Assembly (NCBI RefSeq): GCF_900230185.1
Contig: NZ_OCSR01000002.1
Span: 2,728,001-2,792,000, forward strand
Direction of reading: 5' to 3'
Origin: Burkholderia sp. OK233
GTDB lineage: Bacteria > Pseudomonadota > Gammaproteobacteria > Burkholderiales > Burkholderiaceae
DNA: 64,000 nucleotides
Part shown: positions 27,027 to 36,061 of the stretch, one piece after another
How positions within the stretch are numbered: position 1 is the stretch's first letter
Layout of the letters: the number at the start of each line of letters is the position of its first letter
Position numbers and translations under genes: made by a program
The notes under the pieces: model-generated
The model's input: only the letters and a program-made list of their open reading frames with translations
Told to the model about the DNA's origin: nothing
The model's database searches: none

Positions 27027-27956
27027 TTACTTTGGCCATTCGTCCATGTCGTCGTTGAAGAGTTCTGCGACGACACCGCGCAGCCAGCTCGCCCGCGGAT
27101 CGTTATGAAACTTGCGATGCCAGTGTTGCCGCAGATCGAAGCGCGGCAACGGTAGCGGCGGCTCGACCAGTGTGATCGACGCATGCTCCGTCACGTACGC
27201 GAAACCGATGGCGTGCGGCACCGTGGCGAGCAGATCGGTGCGCGCGAGGATGAACGGCAGACTCATGAAGTGCGGCGTTTCGAGTACGGCGCGGCGCTTG
27301 ATGCGCTTCTTTTCCAGGTAATGTTCGAGGACTTCCTGGCTGCGTCCTTCGGCACGCACGACGGCGTGGCCCGACGCCACGTACTGAGCCAGTGTGAGGG
27401 GCGTCTTCGCAAGGGGATGCCCGGTGCGCATCAGGCAGATGAATCGATGGGTGAAGAGCCGTTGCTGGAAGAAGTTATTACCCGACAGATCGGGAAAATA
27501 GCCCACGGCGAGATCGACGTCGCCCGATTCGAGTCCACGTTCCACGTGCGAGGGCGAGAGCGACACCGAGCGCAGATTCGCATGTGGCGCGCGTTCGGCG
27601 AAGAGTTGCAGGATCCGCGGCAGGAAGACGATTTCGCCGACGTCGGAGAGCGCGAGGGAGAAGGTATGGGTGCTGGTGGCAGGATCGAAGTCCTGCACGT
27701 CGAGCATGCCTTTCTCGATACGTAGCAGCGCGTCGCGGGCGGCGGGGAGGATGGCGAGTGCTCGCGGCGTGGGTTCCATGCCTTTCGAAGTTCGCACGAA
27801 GAGCGGATCGTCGAAGTATTCCCGCAGGCGGCCTAACGCGGTGCTGACGCGGGGTTGGCTGACGCCTAATTGCTCCGCTGCGCGGCTGACGTTGCGCGTG
27901 TCTTCCATTGCTACCAGGTAGGGGATCAGGTTTAGGTCCAGGTTTGTGTCGGGCAT
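27027..27956 (-). CDS. LysR-family transcriptional regulator
   Basis: A 309-residue LysR protein. The N-terminal winged helix-turn-helix is complete (about 8-65, VSRAAEQLGVSQPRVSTALGRLRE), followed by a periplasmic-binding-protein-like effector domain (about 92-300). It faces away from pcaIJ, with repeat copy B and the pca promoter between them. It may regulate aromatic catabolism, but PcaQ-type regulators lie next to pca operons without such an insertion, so this is uncertain. The 5' end of the gene is A+C-rich on its coding strand, part of the skew next to repeat B. Confidence 0.88.
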   Translation of the reverse strand: MPDTNLDLNLIPYLVAMEDTRNVSRAAEQLGVSQPRVSTALGRLREYFDDPLFVRTSKGMEPTPRALAILPAARDALLRIEKGMLDVQDFDPATSTHTFSLALSDVGEIVFLPRILQLFAERAPHANLRSVSLSPSHVERGLESGDVDLAVGYFPDLSGNNFFQQRLFTHRFICLMRTGHPLAKTPLTLAQYVASGHAVVRAEGRSQEVLEHYLEKKRIKRRAVLETPHFMSLPFILARTDLLATVPHAIGFAYVTEHASITLVEPPLPLPRFDLRQHWHRKFHNDPRASWLRGVVAELFNDDMDEWPK

Positions 27957-28037
27957 GGTGGGGTTTTTTGCCTGCGGCGCTGGGGGTATTTCGGATCTGG
28001 ATAGAGGGTAGTTTAATAATCTTGATTTTGGATAGTG

Positions 28038-28480
28038 GTTTTTTTGCCTGCTCGGCGCTTTTGTCAGTGTTCTTAGGGCGTTGGCCTTTCCTTGATCTGG
28101 CTTTGGTGCCTTTCCTTGAATTGTTAGTGGTCTATTAGCGTTGCCCCTGTGCGGGGCGGCACCTACTTTTCTTTGCCGGCTGCAAAGAAAAGTAGGGCAA
28201 AAGAAAGCAGCTCAAACCGCCAATGCTAAGCGGGGGCCGTGGTTTGCTGCGGGTAGTGGTGCATCTGGAATCCGTGTTCTCGCACATTCCGCGTTTGTGA
28301 CAAAGGATTCATCAGCTCCCACTCCGCACTGCGTGCGTCGCGGACGGGTCTGCCAGGGAAACCAGGCGTTTCGGTTGGCGCAGCGGGGGCCGTCGGCTTC
28401 GCCTCAGCGAGGCGCCGAATGAAGGGCACACGCGAAAACGTAGTGATCGGTTTTATGAAGTGCTCTTCGGCGCGCGCAGG
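28038..28480 (+). repeat. Structured intergenic repeat, copy B
   Basis: Shares with copy C the outer T-run end, the TTGTTAGTGGTCTATTAGCG segment, the GCCCC-TGTGC-GGGGC hairpin, and the long inverted repeat (28162-28196, same 15-bp arms as copies A, C and D but a 5-base loop CGGCT). It also shares a B/C-specific tail (about 28280-28370) absent from A and D. Its right end (about 28440-28480) resembles the inner start of copy D, so B may be a fused pair with one unit partly lost. It separates the LysR gene from the pca operon. Confidence 0.85.
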
Positions 28481-28571
28481 CAAACAGCCCAACAAACAGC
28501 CACTCCCCCAAAAAAGCAAAAGCGACCCCGCCGGGCAGGCCAAAACCTATGATTAAGGGGAATCCCCCGCC

Positions 28572-28645
28572 TTGACAACCTGCCCAAAGGGCAACCATAA
28601 TCGCCCCGAACGTTCGCTAATCGAATCCATGTTCATATAACGAAC
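28572..28645 (+). promoter_or_regulatory. pcaIJ promoter and PcaR-like operator
   Basis: TTGACA (28572-28577), 18 bases, then CATAAT (28596-28601) form a strong promoter. Just downstream, GTTCGCTAATCGAAT (28612-28626) matches 12 of 15 positions of the P. putida PcaR site GTTCGATAATCGCAC. A second dyad, GTTC-N7-GAAC (28631-28645), follows. An IclR-type regulator responding to beta-ketoadipate is the likely ligand-binding partner, but no such gene is in the window. Confidence 0.6.
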
Positions 28646-28793
28646 AAATCGGTAACGAACAAACCAAAGGCGCCAGCCCGCATCTCCACCCGGCGAGCCG
28701 CCGCCAGCCCAGGCCCGGAGACCGTCCCGCACAAGCCCTTGCCTGCAAAGGCACAAGCCCAGCGATACGCAGCGCCCCAAAAGGAAATTCGAC

Positions 28794-29498
28794 ATGATCA
28801 ACAAGATTTTCGAGTCACTTCAGTCGGCGGTCGCCGATGTCAACGACGGCGCGACCGTCATGATCGGCGGCTTCGGCACGGCCGGCATGCCGTCCGAGCT
28901 GATCGACGCGCTCATCGAACAGGGCGCGCGCGAACTCACCATCGTCAACAACAATGCCGGCAACGGCGATATCGGCCTCGCGGCGCTGCTCAACGCCAAA
29001 CGCGTGCGCAAGATCATCTGCTCGTTTCCGCGCCAAAGCGATTCGTATGTGTTCGACGCACTCTATCGCGCCGGCGAAATCGAACTCGAACTGGTGCCGC
29101 AAGGCAACCTCGCGGAACGTATTCGCGCAGCAGGCGCGGGCATCGGTGGATTCTTTACGCCCACTGGCTATGGCACCAAACTCGCCGAAGGCAAGGAAAC
29201 CCGTTTGATCGACGGCAAGCACTACGTGCTGGAGTCGCCGCTGCATGCGGACTTCGCGCTGATTAAAGCGTTCAGGGGCGACCGCTGGGGCAATCTGGTC
29301 TATCGCAAGACTGCACGCAATTTCGGCCCGATCATGGCGAGCGCGGCGAAAACGGCCATCGTGCAAGTGTCGCAAGTGGTGCCGCTCGGTGAGCTCGATC
29401 CGGAAAATATCGTCACGCCAGGCATCTTCGTGCAACGCGTGATCGAAGTGCCGCAAGCCGCGCATCAAGCCGAACTTGCATCCGCGACCGCCGCCTGA
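28794..29498 (+). CDS. pcaI: 3-oxoadipate CoA-transferase subunit A
   Basis: A 234-residue alpha subunit of the class I CoA-transferase that moves CoA from succinyl-CoA to 3-oxoadipate in the beta-ketoadipate pathway. The CoA-binding signature DGATVMIGGFGTAGMPSELI (about 18-37) and the GGFFTPTGYGTKLAEGKE segment (about 118-135) are typical. AAGGAAAT precedes the ATG. It is the first gene of the pcaIJBDC operon and lies 10 bp before pcaJ. A scoAB-type 3-oxoacid transferase is an alternative, but the pcaBDC context favours 3-oxoadipate. Confidence 0.93.
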   Translation: MINKIFESLQSAVADVNDGATVMIGGFGTAGMPSELIDALIEQGARELTIVNNNAGNGDIGLAALLNAKRVRKIICSFPRQSDSYVFDALYRAGEIELELVPQGNLAERIRAAGAGIGGFFTPTGYGTKLAEGKETRLIDGKHYVLESPLHADFALIKAFRGDRWGNLVYRKTARNFGPIMASAAKTAIVQVSQVVPLGELDPENIVTPGIFVQRVIEVPQAAHQAELASATAA

Positions 29499-29508
29499 GG
29501 AGACCGAC

Positions 29509-30168
29509 ATGAAAAAACTGACCCGCGATGAAATGGCCAAGCGCGTTGCGCTGGATATCCCTGAAGGCGCTTACGTGAACCTCGGCATCGGTGTGCCGAC
29601 GCTGGTGGCCAACCACCTCGCCGCCGACAAGGAAATCTTTCTGCACAGCGAAAACGGCCTGCTCGGTATGGGCCCGGCACCCGCAAAGGGCGAGGAAGAT
29701 GACGAACTGATCAACGCCGGCAAGCAGCACGTCACGCTGCTTACGGGCGGTGCCTACTTCCATCACTCGGATTCGTTCGCAATGATGCGCGGCGGCCATC
29801 TGGATTTCTGCGTGCTCGGCGCGTTCCAGGTGTCGGCGAAGGGCGATCTGGCGAACTGGCACACCGGCGCGCCCGACGCGATTCCGGCAGTCGGCGGCGC
29901 CATGGATCTCGCCATCGGCGCGAAGCAGGTCTACGTGATGATGGAGCACCTGACCAAGCAGGGCGAAAGCAAGATTGCGGCGGAATGCACGTACCCGGTC
30001 ACGGGCGTGAACTGTGTCGACCGCATCTATACGGACCTGGCGATGATCGACGTTACCGAACAGGGCCTCGTCGTGCGCGAGATCTTCTCGGACATCGACT
30101 TCGATGCGTTGCACAAACTGACCGGCGTGCCGCTGATCGACGGCACCCAAGCGGCTCGCGCGGCCTAA
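29509..30168 (+). CDS. pcaJ: 3-oxoadipate CoA-transferase subunit B
   Basis: A 219-residue beta subunit with the catalytic Glu in the HSENGLLGMGP motif (about residue 45-54), the GIGVPTLVAN segment and MMEHLTKQGESKI near the middle. It forms the heterodimer or tetramer with PcaI and accepts CoA on the Glu as a thioester. GAGGAG lies 8 bases before the ATG. It is followed by a 433-bp stretch containing three 40-bp tandem repeats before pcaB. Confidence 0.94.
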   Translation: MKKLTRDEMAKRVALDIPEGAYVNLGIGVPTLVANHLAADKEIFLHSENGLLGMGPAPAKGEEDDELINAGKQHVTLLTGGAYFHHSDSFAMMRGGHLDFCVLGAFQVSAKGDLANWHTGAPDAIPAVGGAMDLAIGAKQVYVMMEHLTKQGESKIAAECTYPVTGVNCVDRIYTDLAMIDVTEQGLVVREIFSDIDFDALHKLTGVPLIDGTQAARAA

Positions 30169-30220
30169 GCACAGACGGCAGCCGTCAGCACAGAGGCTGC
30201 CGCGAAGTCGAAACGCTGGC

Positions 30221-30340
30221 GAGGCTTAAGCGGCAACCGCAGCGCTGGCGAGGCGACGGCGAGGCTTAAGCGGCAACCGCAACGCTGGCGATGCGACGGC
30301 GCGGCTTGCGCGGCAACCGCAATGCTTGCATTGCAACGGG
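30221..30340. repeat. Three 40-bp tandem repeats between pcaJ and pcaB
   Basis: Exactly three 40-base units (30221-30260, 30261-30300, 30301-30340) share the core CGGCAACCGC. Units 1 and 2 differ at two positions, unit 3 is more diverged, and a partial unit precedes at about 30193-30220. They sit inside the pca operon, in a 433-bp gap (30169-30600) that otherwise holds no recognisable gene. Confidence 0.85.
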
Positions 30341-30600
30341 CAACGCTCACATGCCGCTACGTCACGCCAGCGTGCCGGCAACCACGTCTGGAGCGCGCAT
30401 CGGGCAAGCTTCATGCGCGTGACCCGATATCCTGGCGGTACCGCGAGTCATCGCGTCGGCATGCGAAGCAGAATGCGCCGCAACGCCGCGTGCGGTACGC
30501 TGTCGATAGATAGCGCCTCGAGTGCGCCTTGGCGCGCCTCGCAGCGCGCCCAGATCGCCGCGGCGAAACTTTCACTTCCGATTTCCTCATCGACGCCATC

Positions 30601-31980
30601 ATGCTCGACTCCAGCGCCCGTCTGACCGGCCTTCTTTGCGGCACGCAACCGATGAACGACATCTGGGCGCCGCGTGCCACGCTGCAGCGGATGCTCGATG
30701 TCGAAGCAGCGCTCGCGCGCGCTTCGGCTGCCCATAACGTGATTCCGCACAGCGCCGTGGCCGCAATCGAGGGCGCCTGCCAGGCAGATCAACTCGACGC
30801 CGACGCACTGGCACGCGACGCGGCGCTCGGCGGCAACCTCGCGATTCCCCTCGTCAAACAACTCACCGCGCGTGTCAAAGCGGCGGACGCCGAAGCGTCG
30901 AAGTACGTCCATTGGGGCGCGACAAGCCAGGACATCATCGATACGGCAACGGTGCTGCAACTGCGCGACACCTTCGACCTGCTCGACAGCGGCTTGCAAG
31001 CCACATGCGATGCAGTGGCGAAACTCGCAGCCGCCCATCGCGCGACGCCGATGATCGGCCGCACCTGGTTGCAGCAGGCGCTGCCCATCACGCTCGGCCT
31101 GAAGTTCGCACAATGGCTCGACGCGCTGCTGCGTCATCGTGAACGGCTCGATGCGTTGCGTGCGCGTGTGCTGGTGCTGCAATTCGGTGGTGCGGCAGGC
31201 ACGCTGGCGAGCCTGCGTGACGCGGCGCCGCAAGTCACGCAATCATTGGCGCAAGAACTCAATCTCGCTGTGCCCACCTTGCCGTGGCACACGCAGCGCG
31301 ATCGCATCGCTGAAACAGCGGCGCTGTTGGGCATGCTGATCGGGACCCTCGGCAAGATCGCGCGCGATATTTCCCTGCAGATGCAAACCGAAATCGACGA
31401 ATTGGCCGAGCCCGCCGCGGCAGGCAAGGGCGGTTCGTCGACGATGCCGCACAAGCGCAACCCGGTCGGCTGCGCTGCGGTGCTGACGGCCGCGACGCGC
31501 GCGCCGGGACTGGTGGCCACGGTGTTCGCCGGCATGGTGCAGGAGCACGAGCGCGCGCTCGGCGGCTGGCAAGCCGAGTGGGACGCGTTGCCGGACCTCG
31601 CGCGCCTTGCCGGTGGAGCGCTCGCTAACATCGAACAGATCGCCACGGGCCTTAACGTGAATGTTGCGCGCCTTGCCGCCAATCTCGACGTCACGCACGG
31701 ATTGATTCTCGGCGAAGCCGTGATGCTTGCGCTTGGCGACAGCATCGGCCGGCTCGATGCGCATCATCTGGTTGAGCGCGCATCGAAAGCCGCAATCGCC
31801 GGGCGCAAGACGCTCTTCGACGTGCTATCCGCGGACCCTGCCGTGACCGAACATCTTTCGCTCGAGCGCCTGAAGCAACTGCTCGATCCCGGCCAATACG
31901 TCGGCCAGGCGCACGCTTATGTGGACGCCGCGCTGGCCCTTCATCACACGCGCGCCAAGCGCGCCACTTCCAAGGAGTAA
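30601..31980 (+). CDS. pcaB: 3-carboxy-cis,cis-muconate cycloisomerase
   Basis: A 459-residue cytoplasmic enzyme of the fumarase/aspartase superfamily. It lactonises 3-carboxymuconate to 4-carboxymuconolactone in protocatechuate degradation. The superfamily signature GSSTMPHKRNP is present (about residue 277), preceded by HWGATSQDIIDTA (about 104). The ATG at 30601 was chosen; the open frame back to 30529 lacks family resemblance. Five bases after its stop pcaD starts, with AAGGAG in the pcaB end. The partner enzymes PcaGH are not in this window. Confidence 0.94.
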   Translation: MLDSSARLTGLLCGTQPMNDIWAPRATLQRMLDVEAALARASAAHNVIPHSAVAAIEGACQADQLDADALARDAALGGNLAIPLVKQLTARVKAADAEASKYVHWGATSQDIIDTATVLQLRDTFDLLDSGLQATCDAVAKLAAAHRATPMIGRTWLQQALPITLGLKFAQWLDALLRHRERLDALRARVLVLQFGGAAGTLASLRDAAPQVTQSLAQELNLAVPTLPWHTQRDRIAETAALLGMLIGTLGKIARDISLQMQTEIDELAEPAAAGKGGSSTMPHKRNPVGCAAVLTAATRAPGLVATVFAGMVQEHERALGGWQAEWDALPDLARLAGGALANIEQIATGLNVNVARLAANLDVTHGLILGEAVMLALGDSIGRLDAHHLVERASKAAIAGRKTLFDVLSADPAVTEHLSLERLKQLLDPGQYVGQAHAYVDAALALHHTRAKRATSKE

Positions 31981-31985
31981 CCGGC

Positions 31986-32777
31986 ATGCCCTACGCCGCA
32001 GTCAACGGTACCGAGCTGCACTATCGAATCGACGGTGACCGTCACGGCAATGCACCGTGGATCGTGTTGTCGAATTCGCTCGGCAGCGATCTGTCGATGT
32101 GGACACCGCAAGTCGCGGCGCTGTCCAAACACTTCCGTGTGCTGCGCTACGACACGCGCGGTCATGGTCACTCGGAAGCGCCGAAGGGGCCGTACACGAT
32201 CGAACAACTGACCGGCGACGTGCTCGGCCTGATGGATACGCTGAAGATCGCGCGCGCGAATTTCTGCGGCGTGTCGATGGGCGGCCTCACGGGTGTCGCG
32301 TTGGCCGCGCGTCACGCGAATCGCCTTGAGCGCGTGGTGCTAAGCAATACGGCGGCGCGCATCGGTTCGCCGGAAGTGTGGGTGCCGCGCGCCGCGAAAG
32401 CTCGCACGGAAGGCATGCTCGCGCTGGCCGACGCGGTATTGCCGCGCTGGTTCACCGCTGACTACATCGAACGTGAGCCGGTGGTTCTGGCAATGATCCG
32501 CGACGTCTTCGTGCATACCGACAAGGAAGGCTACGCATCGAATTGCGACGCGATCGACGCCACCGATCTGCGCCCTGAAGCACCCGGCATCAAGGTACCC
32601 GCGCTGGTGATCAGCGGTACGCACGATCTGGCCGCAACGCCGGCACAAGGTCGCGAACTGGCGCAAGCGATTCCGGGCGCGCGTTACGTCGAACTGGACG
32701 CGTCGCATATTTCCAACATCGAGAAGGCCGAGGCCTTTACGAAGACTGTGCTCGACTTCCTGACGGAGCAGAAATGA
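31986..32777 (+). CDS. pcaD: 3-oxoadipate enol-lactonase
   Basis: A 263-residue alpha/beta-hydrolase that hydrolyses beta-ketoadipate enol-lactone to 3-oxoadipate. The nucleophile elbow CGVSMGGLTG (Ser at about residue 98), the oxyanion SNSLGSD segment near residue 30 and the late acid/base pair (GTHDLAA; DASHISNIE with the catalytic His) are visible. AAGGAG precedes it. Its end overlaps pcaC by four bases (ATGA), so translation is coupled. Confidence 0.94.
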   Translation: MPYAAVNGTELHYRIDGDRHGNAPWIVLSNSLGSDLSMWTPQVAALSKHFRVLRYDTRGHGHSEAPKGPYTIEQLTGDVLGLMDTLKIARANFCGVSMGGLTGVALAARHANRLERVVLSNTAARIGSPEVWVPRAAKARTEGMLALADAVLPRWFTADYIEREPVVLAMIRDVFVHTDKEGYASNCDAIDATDLRPEAPGIKVPALVISGTHDLAATPAQGRELAQAIPGARYVELDASHISNIEKAEAFTKTVLDFLTEQK

Positions 32778-33169
32778 ACGACGAAGACCGTTACGAAGCC
32801 GGACTCGGGGTGCGCCGCGCGGTGCTGGGAAGCGCGCACGTCGACCGGTCGCTTGCTAACCGCACCGAGTTGACGGAGGAGTTCCAGAACTTTATTACCC
32901 GCTATGCATGGGGCGAAATCTGGACGCGGGAAGGCTTGCCGCGTCACACGCGCAGCCTGCTGACCATCGCGATGATGGTTGCGCTCAATCGCAGCGAAGA
33001 ACTCGCATTGCACTTGCGCGCCGCGAAAAACAACGGTGTGACGCGCGAGCAGATCAAGGAATTGTTGCTGCAAACCGCAATTTATTGCGGCGTGCCGGCG
33101 GCCAATTCGGCGTTCCACCTGGCCGATAAACTGTTCCGCGAAGACGACGCCGCAGCGGCAAAGCCGTAA
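32774..33169 (+). CDS. pcaC: 4-carboxymuconolactone decarboxylase
   Basis: A 131-residue small helical enzyme of the carboxymuconolactone decarboxylase family. It carries YEAGLGVRRAVLGSAHVDRSL at the N-terminus, the TRSLLTIAMMVALNRSEELALHL core, and the catalytic-region GVTREQIKELLLQTAIYCGVPAAN. It acts between PcaB and PcaD. It is separate from PcaD here, not fused as in some bacteria (PcaL). Last gene of the operon; the TetR gene on the other strand ends 142 bp later. Confidence 0.94.
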   Translation: MNDEDRYEAGLGVRRAVLGSAHVDRSLANRTELTEEFQNFITRYAWGEIWTREGLPRHTRSLLTIAMMVALNRSEELALHLRAAKNNGVTREQIKELLLQTAIYCGVPAANSAFHLADKLFREDDAAAAKP

Positions 33170-33311
33170 CGACGTTGCGACATTGGCGCGGCGTGTGACC
33201 ACGCCGGCGTTCGCCGCGTGCCAAGCTGTCACGCGAGTCCTGCCTTCCGCCGGAATGAAGCAGCTCAAAACGCGATGCGGGGCCTGAAGCGTACGTCAGA
33301 CGAAACGCGCC

Positions 33312-34013
33312 TCAGGCCGTTCTGCTTTCGTTCATCGCTACCGTGTCCGCCGGCAACTGCAAGCGCACGGCGCGTAAAACCGTATCCTTGATGACCTCGC
33401 GCCAATGCGCGAGCGCGGCCTTGTCCATCAGCGGTTCACCGAGAAACGCCCCTAGAGTGTACTGATTGGCGTTATAGAAATAACCGAGCGACGCGATCAT
33501 CAGGTACACATCACGCGCTTTGACGTCGGCACGAAAGACGTTTTGCGCCTTGCCCGCATCCAGTAACTTCTGCACGACCGAAATCGCATACCCCGAAATC
33601 TCCTTCAGCTTTGACGATTTCTTCGCGTGCTTGCCCTGATGCAGGTTCTCGCTCGACAGCAGGGTGACGAACTCGGGGTGATCGAGGTAGTACTGCCAGA
33701 CGAATTCGACCATCTGCTCGAGGCCGTGTACGGGGTCGTCCAGATCGAGATCGAGCTTACTTTCGGCCTCGTTGAACTGCGTGTAGATCGTCTCCAGAAC
33801 CTCGACAAACAACTGTTCCTTGCTGCCGAAGTAGTAATAGATCATCCGGTCGTGCGAACGCGCGGCCTTCGAAATACTTTCGACCCGGCCGCTTGCATAG
33901 CCTTGCTTTGCAAAGACCTTGATTGCCGCTTTGAGAATCTTGGCGCGCGTGTCTTGCGCCTGTTTCGCTCGGATGCCGATAGCGCCCGGCTTGCGGGCGG
34001 CAGTGGGACTCAT
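33312..34013 (-). CDS. TetR-family transcriptional regulator, divergent from the nicotinate cluster
   Basis: A 233-residue regulator. The N-terminal helix-turn-helix is typical (AAIKVFAKQGYASGRVESISKAARSHDRMIYYYFGSKEQLFVEV, about 28-72) and the C-terminal ligand domain resembles TetR members that control catabolic genes. The ATG at 34013 is preferred; 34055 is an alternative. It faces the hydroxynicotinate reductase gene across 382 bp containing a GTGTAG-N6-CTACAC dyad (34262-34279). It therefore probably represses the nicotinate cluster and perhaps itself, with the inducer being nicotinate or a product. That role is inference. Confidence 0.85.
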   Translation of the reverse strand: MSPTAARKPGAIGIRAKQAQDTRAKILKAAIKVFAKQGYASGRVESISKAARSHDRMIYYYFGSKEQLFVEVLETIYTQFNEAESKLDLDLDDPVHGLEQMVEFVWQYYLDHPEFVTLLSSENLHQGKHAKKSSKLKEISGYAISVVQKLLDAGKAQNVFRADVKARDVYLMIASLGYFYNANQYTLGAFLGEPLMDKAALAHWREVIKDTVLRAVRLQLPADTVAMNESRTA

Positions 34014-34261
34014 GGCGGTCTCGGATCTCTTTGTTAGCGTCAGGTTGAACGGCATGCGCCGCAGCCGCTTGGTGCGCTCAGGTATGGCGCGCCTTCATCA
34101 TACAGCCCCTATCACGCGCTACGAAATGCCCTGCAAGGTCATGTGCTTCGGCGTAGATTGATTCGTAATTCCTGCGGCGATGCCGCGCCGCAGCATTCAG
34201 GCGGGTACCGGGAAACTCGTTGCGCAGTCTATTTTGATCGAGTAGATTTCAAGCAAGTTTG

Positions 34262-34279
34262 GTGTAGTGGATGCTACAC
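34262..34279. promoter_or_regulatory. Candidate TetR operator upstream of the nicotinate cluster
   Basis: A perfect 6-bp-arm inverted repeat, GTGTAG (34262-34267) and CTACAC (34274-34279), with a 6-base spacer. It lies in the divergent gap between the TetR gene and the reductase gene. The symmetric 18-bp size fits a TetR dimer. A short stem-loop with AGCCCC/GGGGCT arms (34324-34343) follows in the presumed leader. Confidence 0.5.
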
Positions 34280-34395
34280 GAACGGTGAGTGACCGCAACA
34301 TGGAAAAAAGCGGATCACGCGAAAGCCCCTTAAAACAGGGGCTATTTGTCAGCCGGGCAGGACCGATTGTAATGTCGTCGTATGGAAACCCCACC

Positions 34396-36003
34396 ATGAC
34401 AGAACATACGAAGGTCGATTTCGGTGCGGAGAGCGTCGACGGTGAAACCGCCTCGACGCCGGGTCCGACCGTGCTCGAGAAAGCGGCGCCGCGCAGCGAG
34501 CGGATGGCGTCGAACAAGATCGAATGCAATGCGTGCCCGGTGTTGTGCCAGATTTCGGAAGGCCGCACCGGCGCGTGCGATCGCTATGCGAATGCGGATG
34601 GGCGGTTGATTCGCGTCGACCCTGTGGTGTTTCTTTCGCGCGCCGCGGGTTCGCCTGAAGCGATCACAAGCAATGCGGATACCACGGTCGAATTTGGTGC
34701 ATCGTCAGAAGTGCGCGATCCCGCCGCGGAACAGGCGCTGTTCGTGACCGGCGTTGGCGCATCGTCCACGTATCCCGACTACAAGCCTGCGCCCTTCATC
34801 GTTTCCTCGAAACTCGACGACGTCGACATGGTCACCGTCGTCACCGAAGGCATTTTCAGCTATTGCAGTTTCAAGGTGAAGATCGATACCGACCGCTTTC
34901 TCGGGCCGGAGCAATCGAACGTGCGTTGCCATGGCGAGATCGTCGGCCATGTGACCACGGCGGAGTACGGCTCACAGATGTTGAGCCTCGGCGGTGTTCA
35001 CCATCTGACTGGCGGCAGCAAGAAAGAAGGCCGCGTGACGTGCGACATGATGCTCGCACTCGGCAACAAGGATGCGGTGGAGTTGACCATCGACGGCGGT
35101 GCGAGTCTGGTGATTCGTGCGGGCGCGGCGCCGATTGTCGACGGTGTCGAAGAACAGCGTATGCGGGTGGGCTGTGGGTCGGCCACCATCGGCATCTTTG
35201 CGAAGCAATGGTTCGGTCATGCCGACGAGGTGGTGGTGGTCGACGATCACATTACTGGCGTGCTCACTGAACACCAGGCGGGCCGCTGCCTCGGCATGAC
35301 GCCCTCAGGTCTGAAGATTCGCGGCCGCAAATCGACCCCGGGCCGCTATTTTCAGGTCGCGAATCCCGGTACCGGTTGGGGTGGCACCGACATTCAGGAC
35401 CCGCTGGCGATTGTCGAAAGCTTTGATCCGGCAGTGGCGAAACCCGGCATGCGCCTGCTGATGGTGTCGACCACCGGCGAACACGCACAGTGGTATGAAC
35501 TCGATCAGAACCTCGTGCCGCGCATCGCCGCCATGCCGGATGCCGTGCGCAGCACGGTCGAGCGAATTGGCGAGAACTGCGAGCCGTCGCTTGCTACGGT
35601 GCTGTTTCTCGGCGGCGCGGGCGGCAGCCTGCGAGCGGGGGCAACGGAAAACCCGGTCCTGCTCACCCGCGCGATCAAACAGAAGCTGGTGAACGTGACG
35701 TGTGGCGGCGCACCCGCCTATGTGTGGCCGGGTGGCGGCATTACCGTGATGGTGGATGTCTCGCGCATGCCTGACCGATCGTTCGGCACCGTGCCGACGC
35801 CCGCGATCGTGGCGCCGATCGAATTCACCATGACGTATGACGCGTATCGCGATCTCGGTGGCCATCTCGACGCGGTGCGTTCACTGGAAAGCGTGCTGGC
35901 GAATGGACCGGAGCATACGGAAGGGGCGCCGCTCGCGCGCAGGACGCTTGCGCGTCATCCCGACAACCCGTGGCCGCCGGCCATGCTGCCAATGCCAGGC
36001 TAA
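34396..36003 (+). CDS. 6-hydroxynicotinate reductase (Hnr-like)
   Basis: The product of 535 residues carries an N-terminal cysteine cluster, C44-x2-C47-x3-C51-x9-C61 (IECNACPVLCQISEGRTGAC), likely an iron-sulfur site. A long body follows with no other fold I can place. It fits the Hnr protein of the Eubacterium barkeri nicotinate pathway, a flavin and Fe-S enzyme that reduces 6-hydroxynicotinate to 6-oxo-1,4,5,6-tetrahydronicotinate. The enamidase and nicotinate hydroxylase genes downstream support this. The start is uncertain: ATG 34396 was chosen; 34372 and 34504 are in frame, none with a strong ribosome site. Confidence 0.75.
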   Translation: MTEHTKVDFGAESVDGETASTPGPTVLEKAAPRSERMASNKIECNACPVLCQISEGRTGACDRYANADGRLIRVDPVVFLSRAAGSPEAITSNADTTVEFGASSEVRDPAAEQALFVTGVGASSTYPDYKPAPFIVSSKLDDVDMVTVVTEGIFSYCSFKVKIDTDRFLGPEQSNVRCHGEIVGHVTTAEYGSQMLSLGGVHHLTGGSKKEGRVTCDMMLALGNKDAVELTIDGGASLVIRAGAAPIVDGVEEQRMRVGCGSATIGIFAKQWFGHADEVVVVDDHITGVLTEHQAGRCLGMTPSGLKIRGRKSTPGRYFQVANPGTGWGGTDIQDPLAIVESFDPAVAKPGMRLLMVSTTGEHAQWYELDQNLVPRIAAMPDAVRSTVERIGENCEPSLATVLFLGGAGGSLRAGATENPVLLTRAIKQKLVNVTCGGAPAYVWPGGGITVMVDVSRMPDRSFGTVPTPAIVAPIEFTMTYDAYRDLGGHLDAVRSLESVLANGPEHTEGAPLARRTLARHPDNPWPPAMLPMPG

Positions 36004-36061
36004 CGGCGGCGCCACCACCGCCATCACCGCCACAATCGACACGACGAATGCGACGCACACG

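Noticed and set aside
28226..28543. Minus-strand frame in and right of repeat B
   Set aside because: No family resemblance, and its composition follows the A+C skew of the flank.
30169..30600. A small gene between pcaJ and pcaB
   Set aside because: Only short Arg/Ala-rich frames, which reflect the 40-bp repeats.
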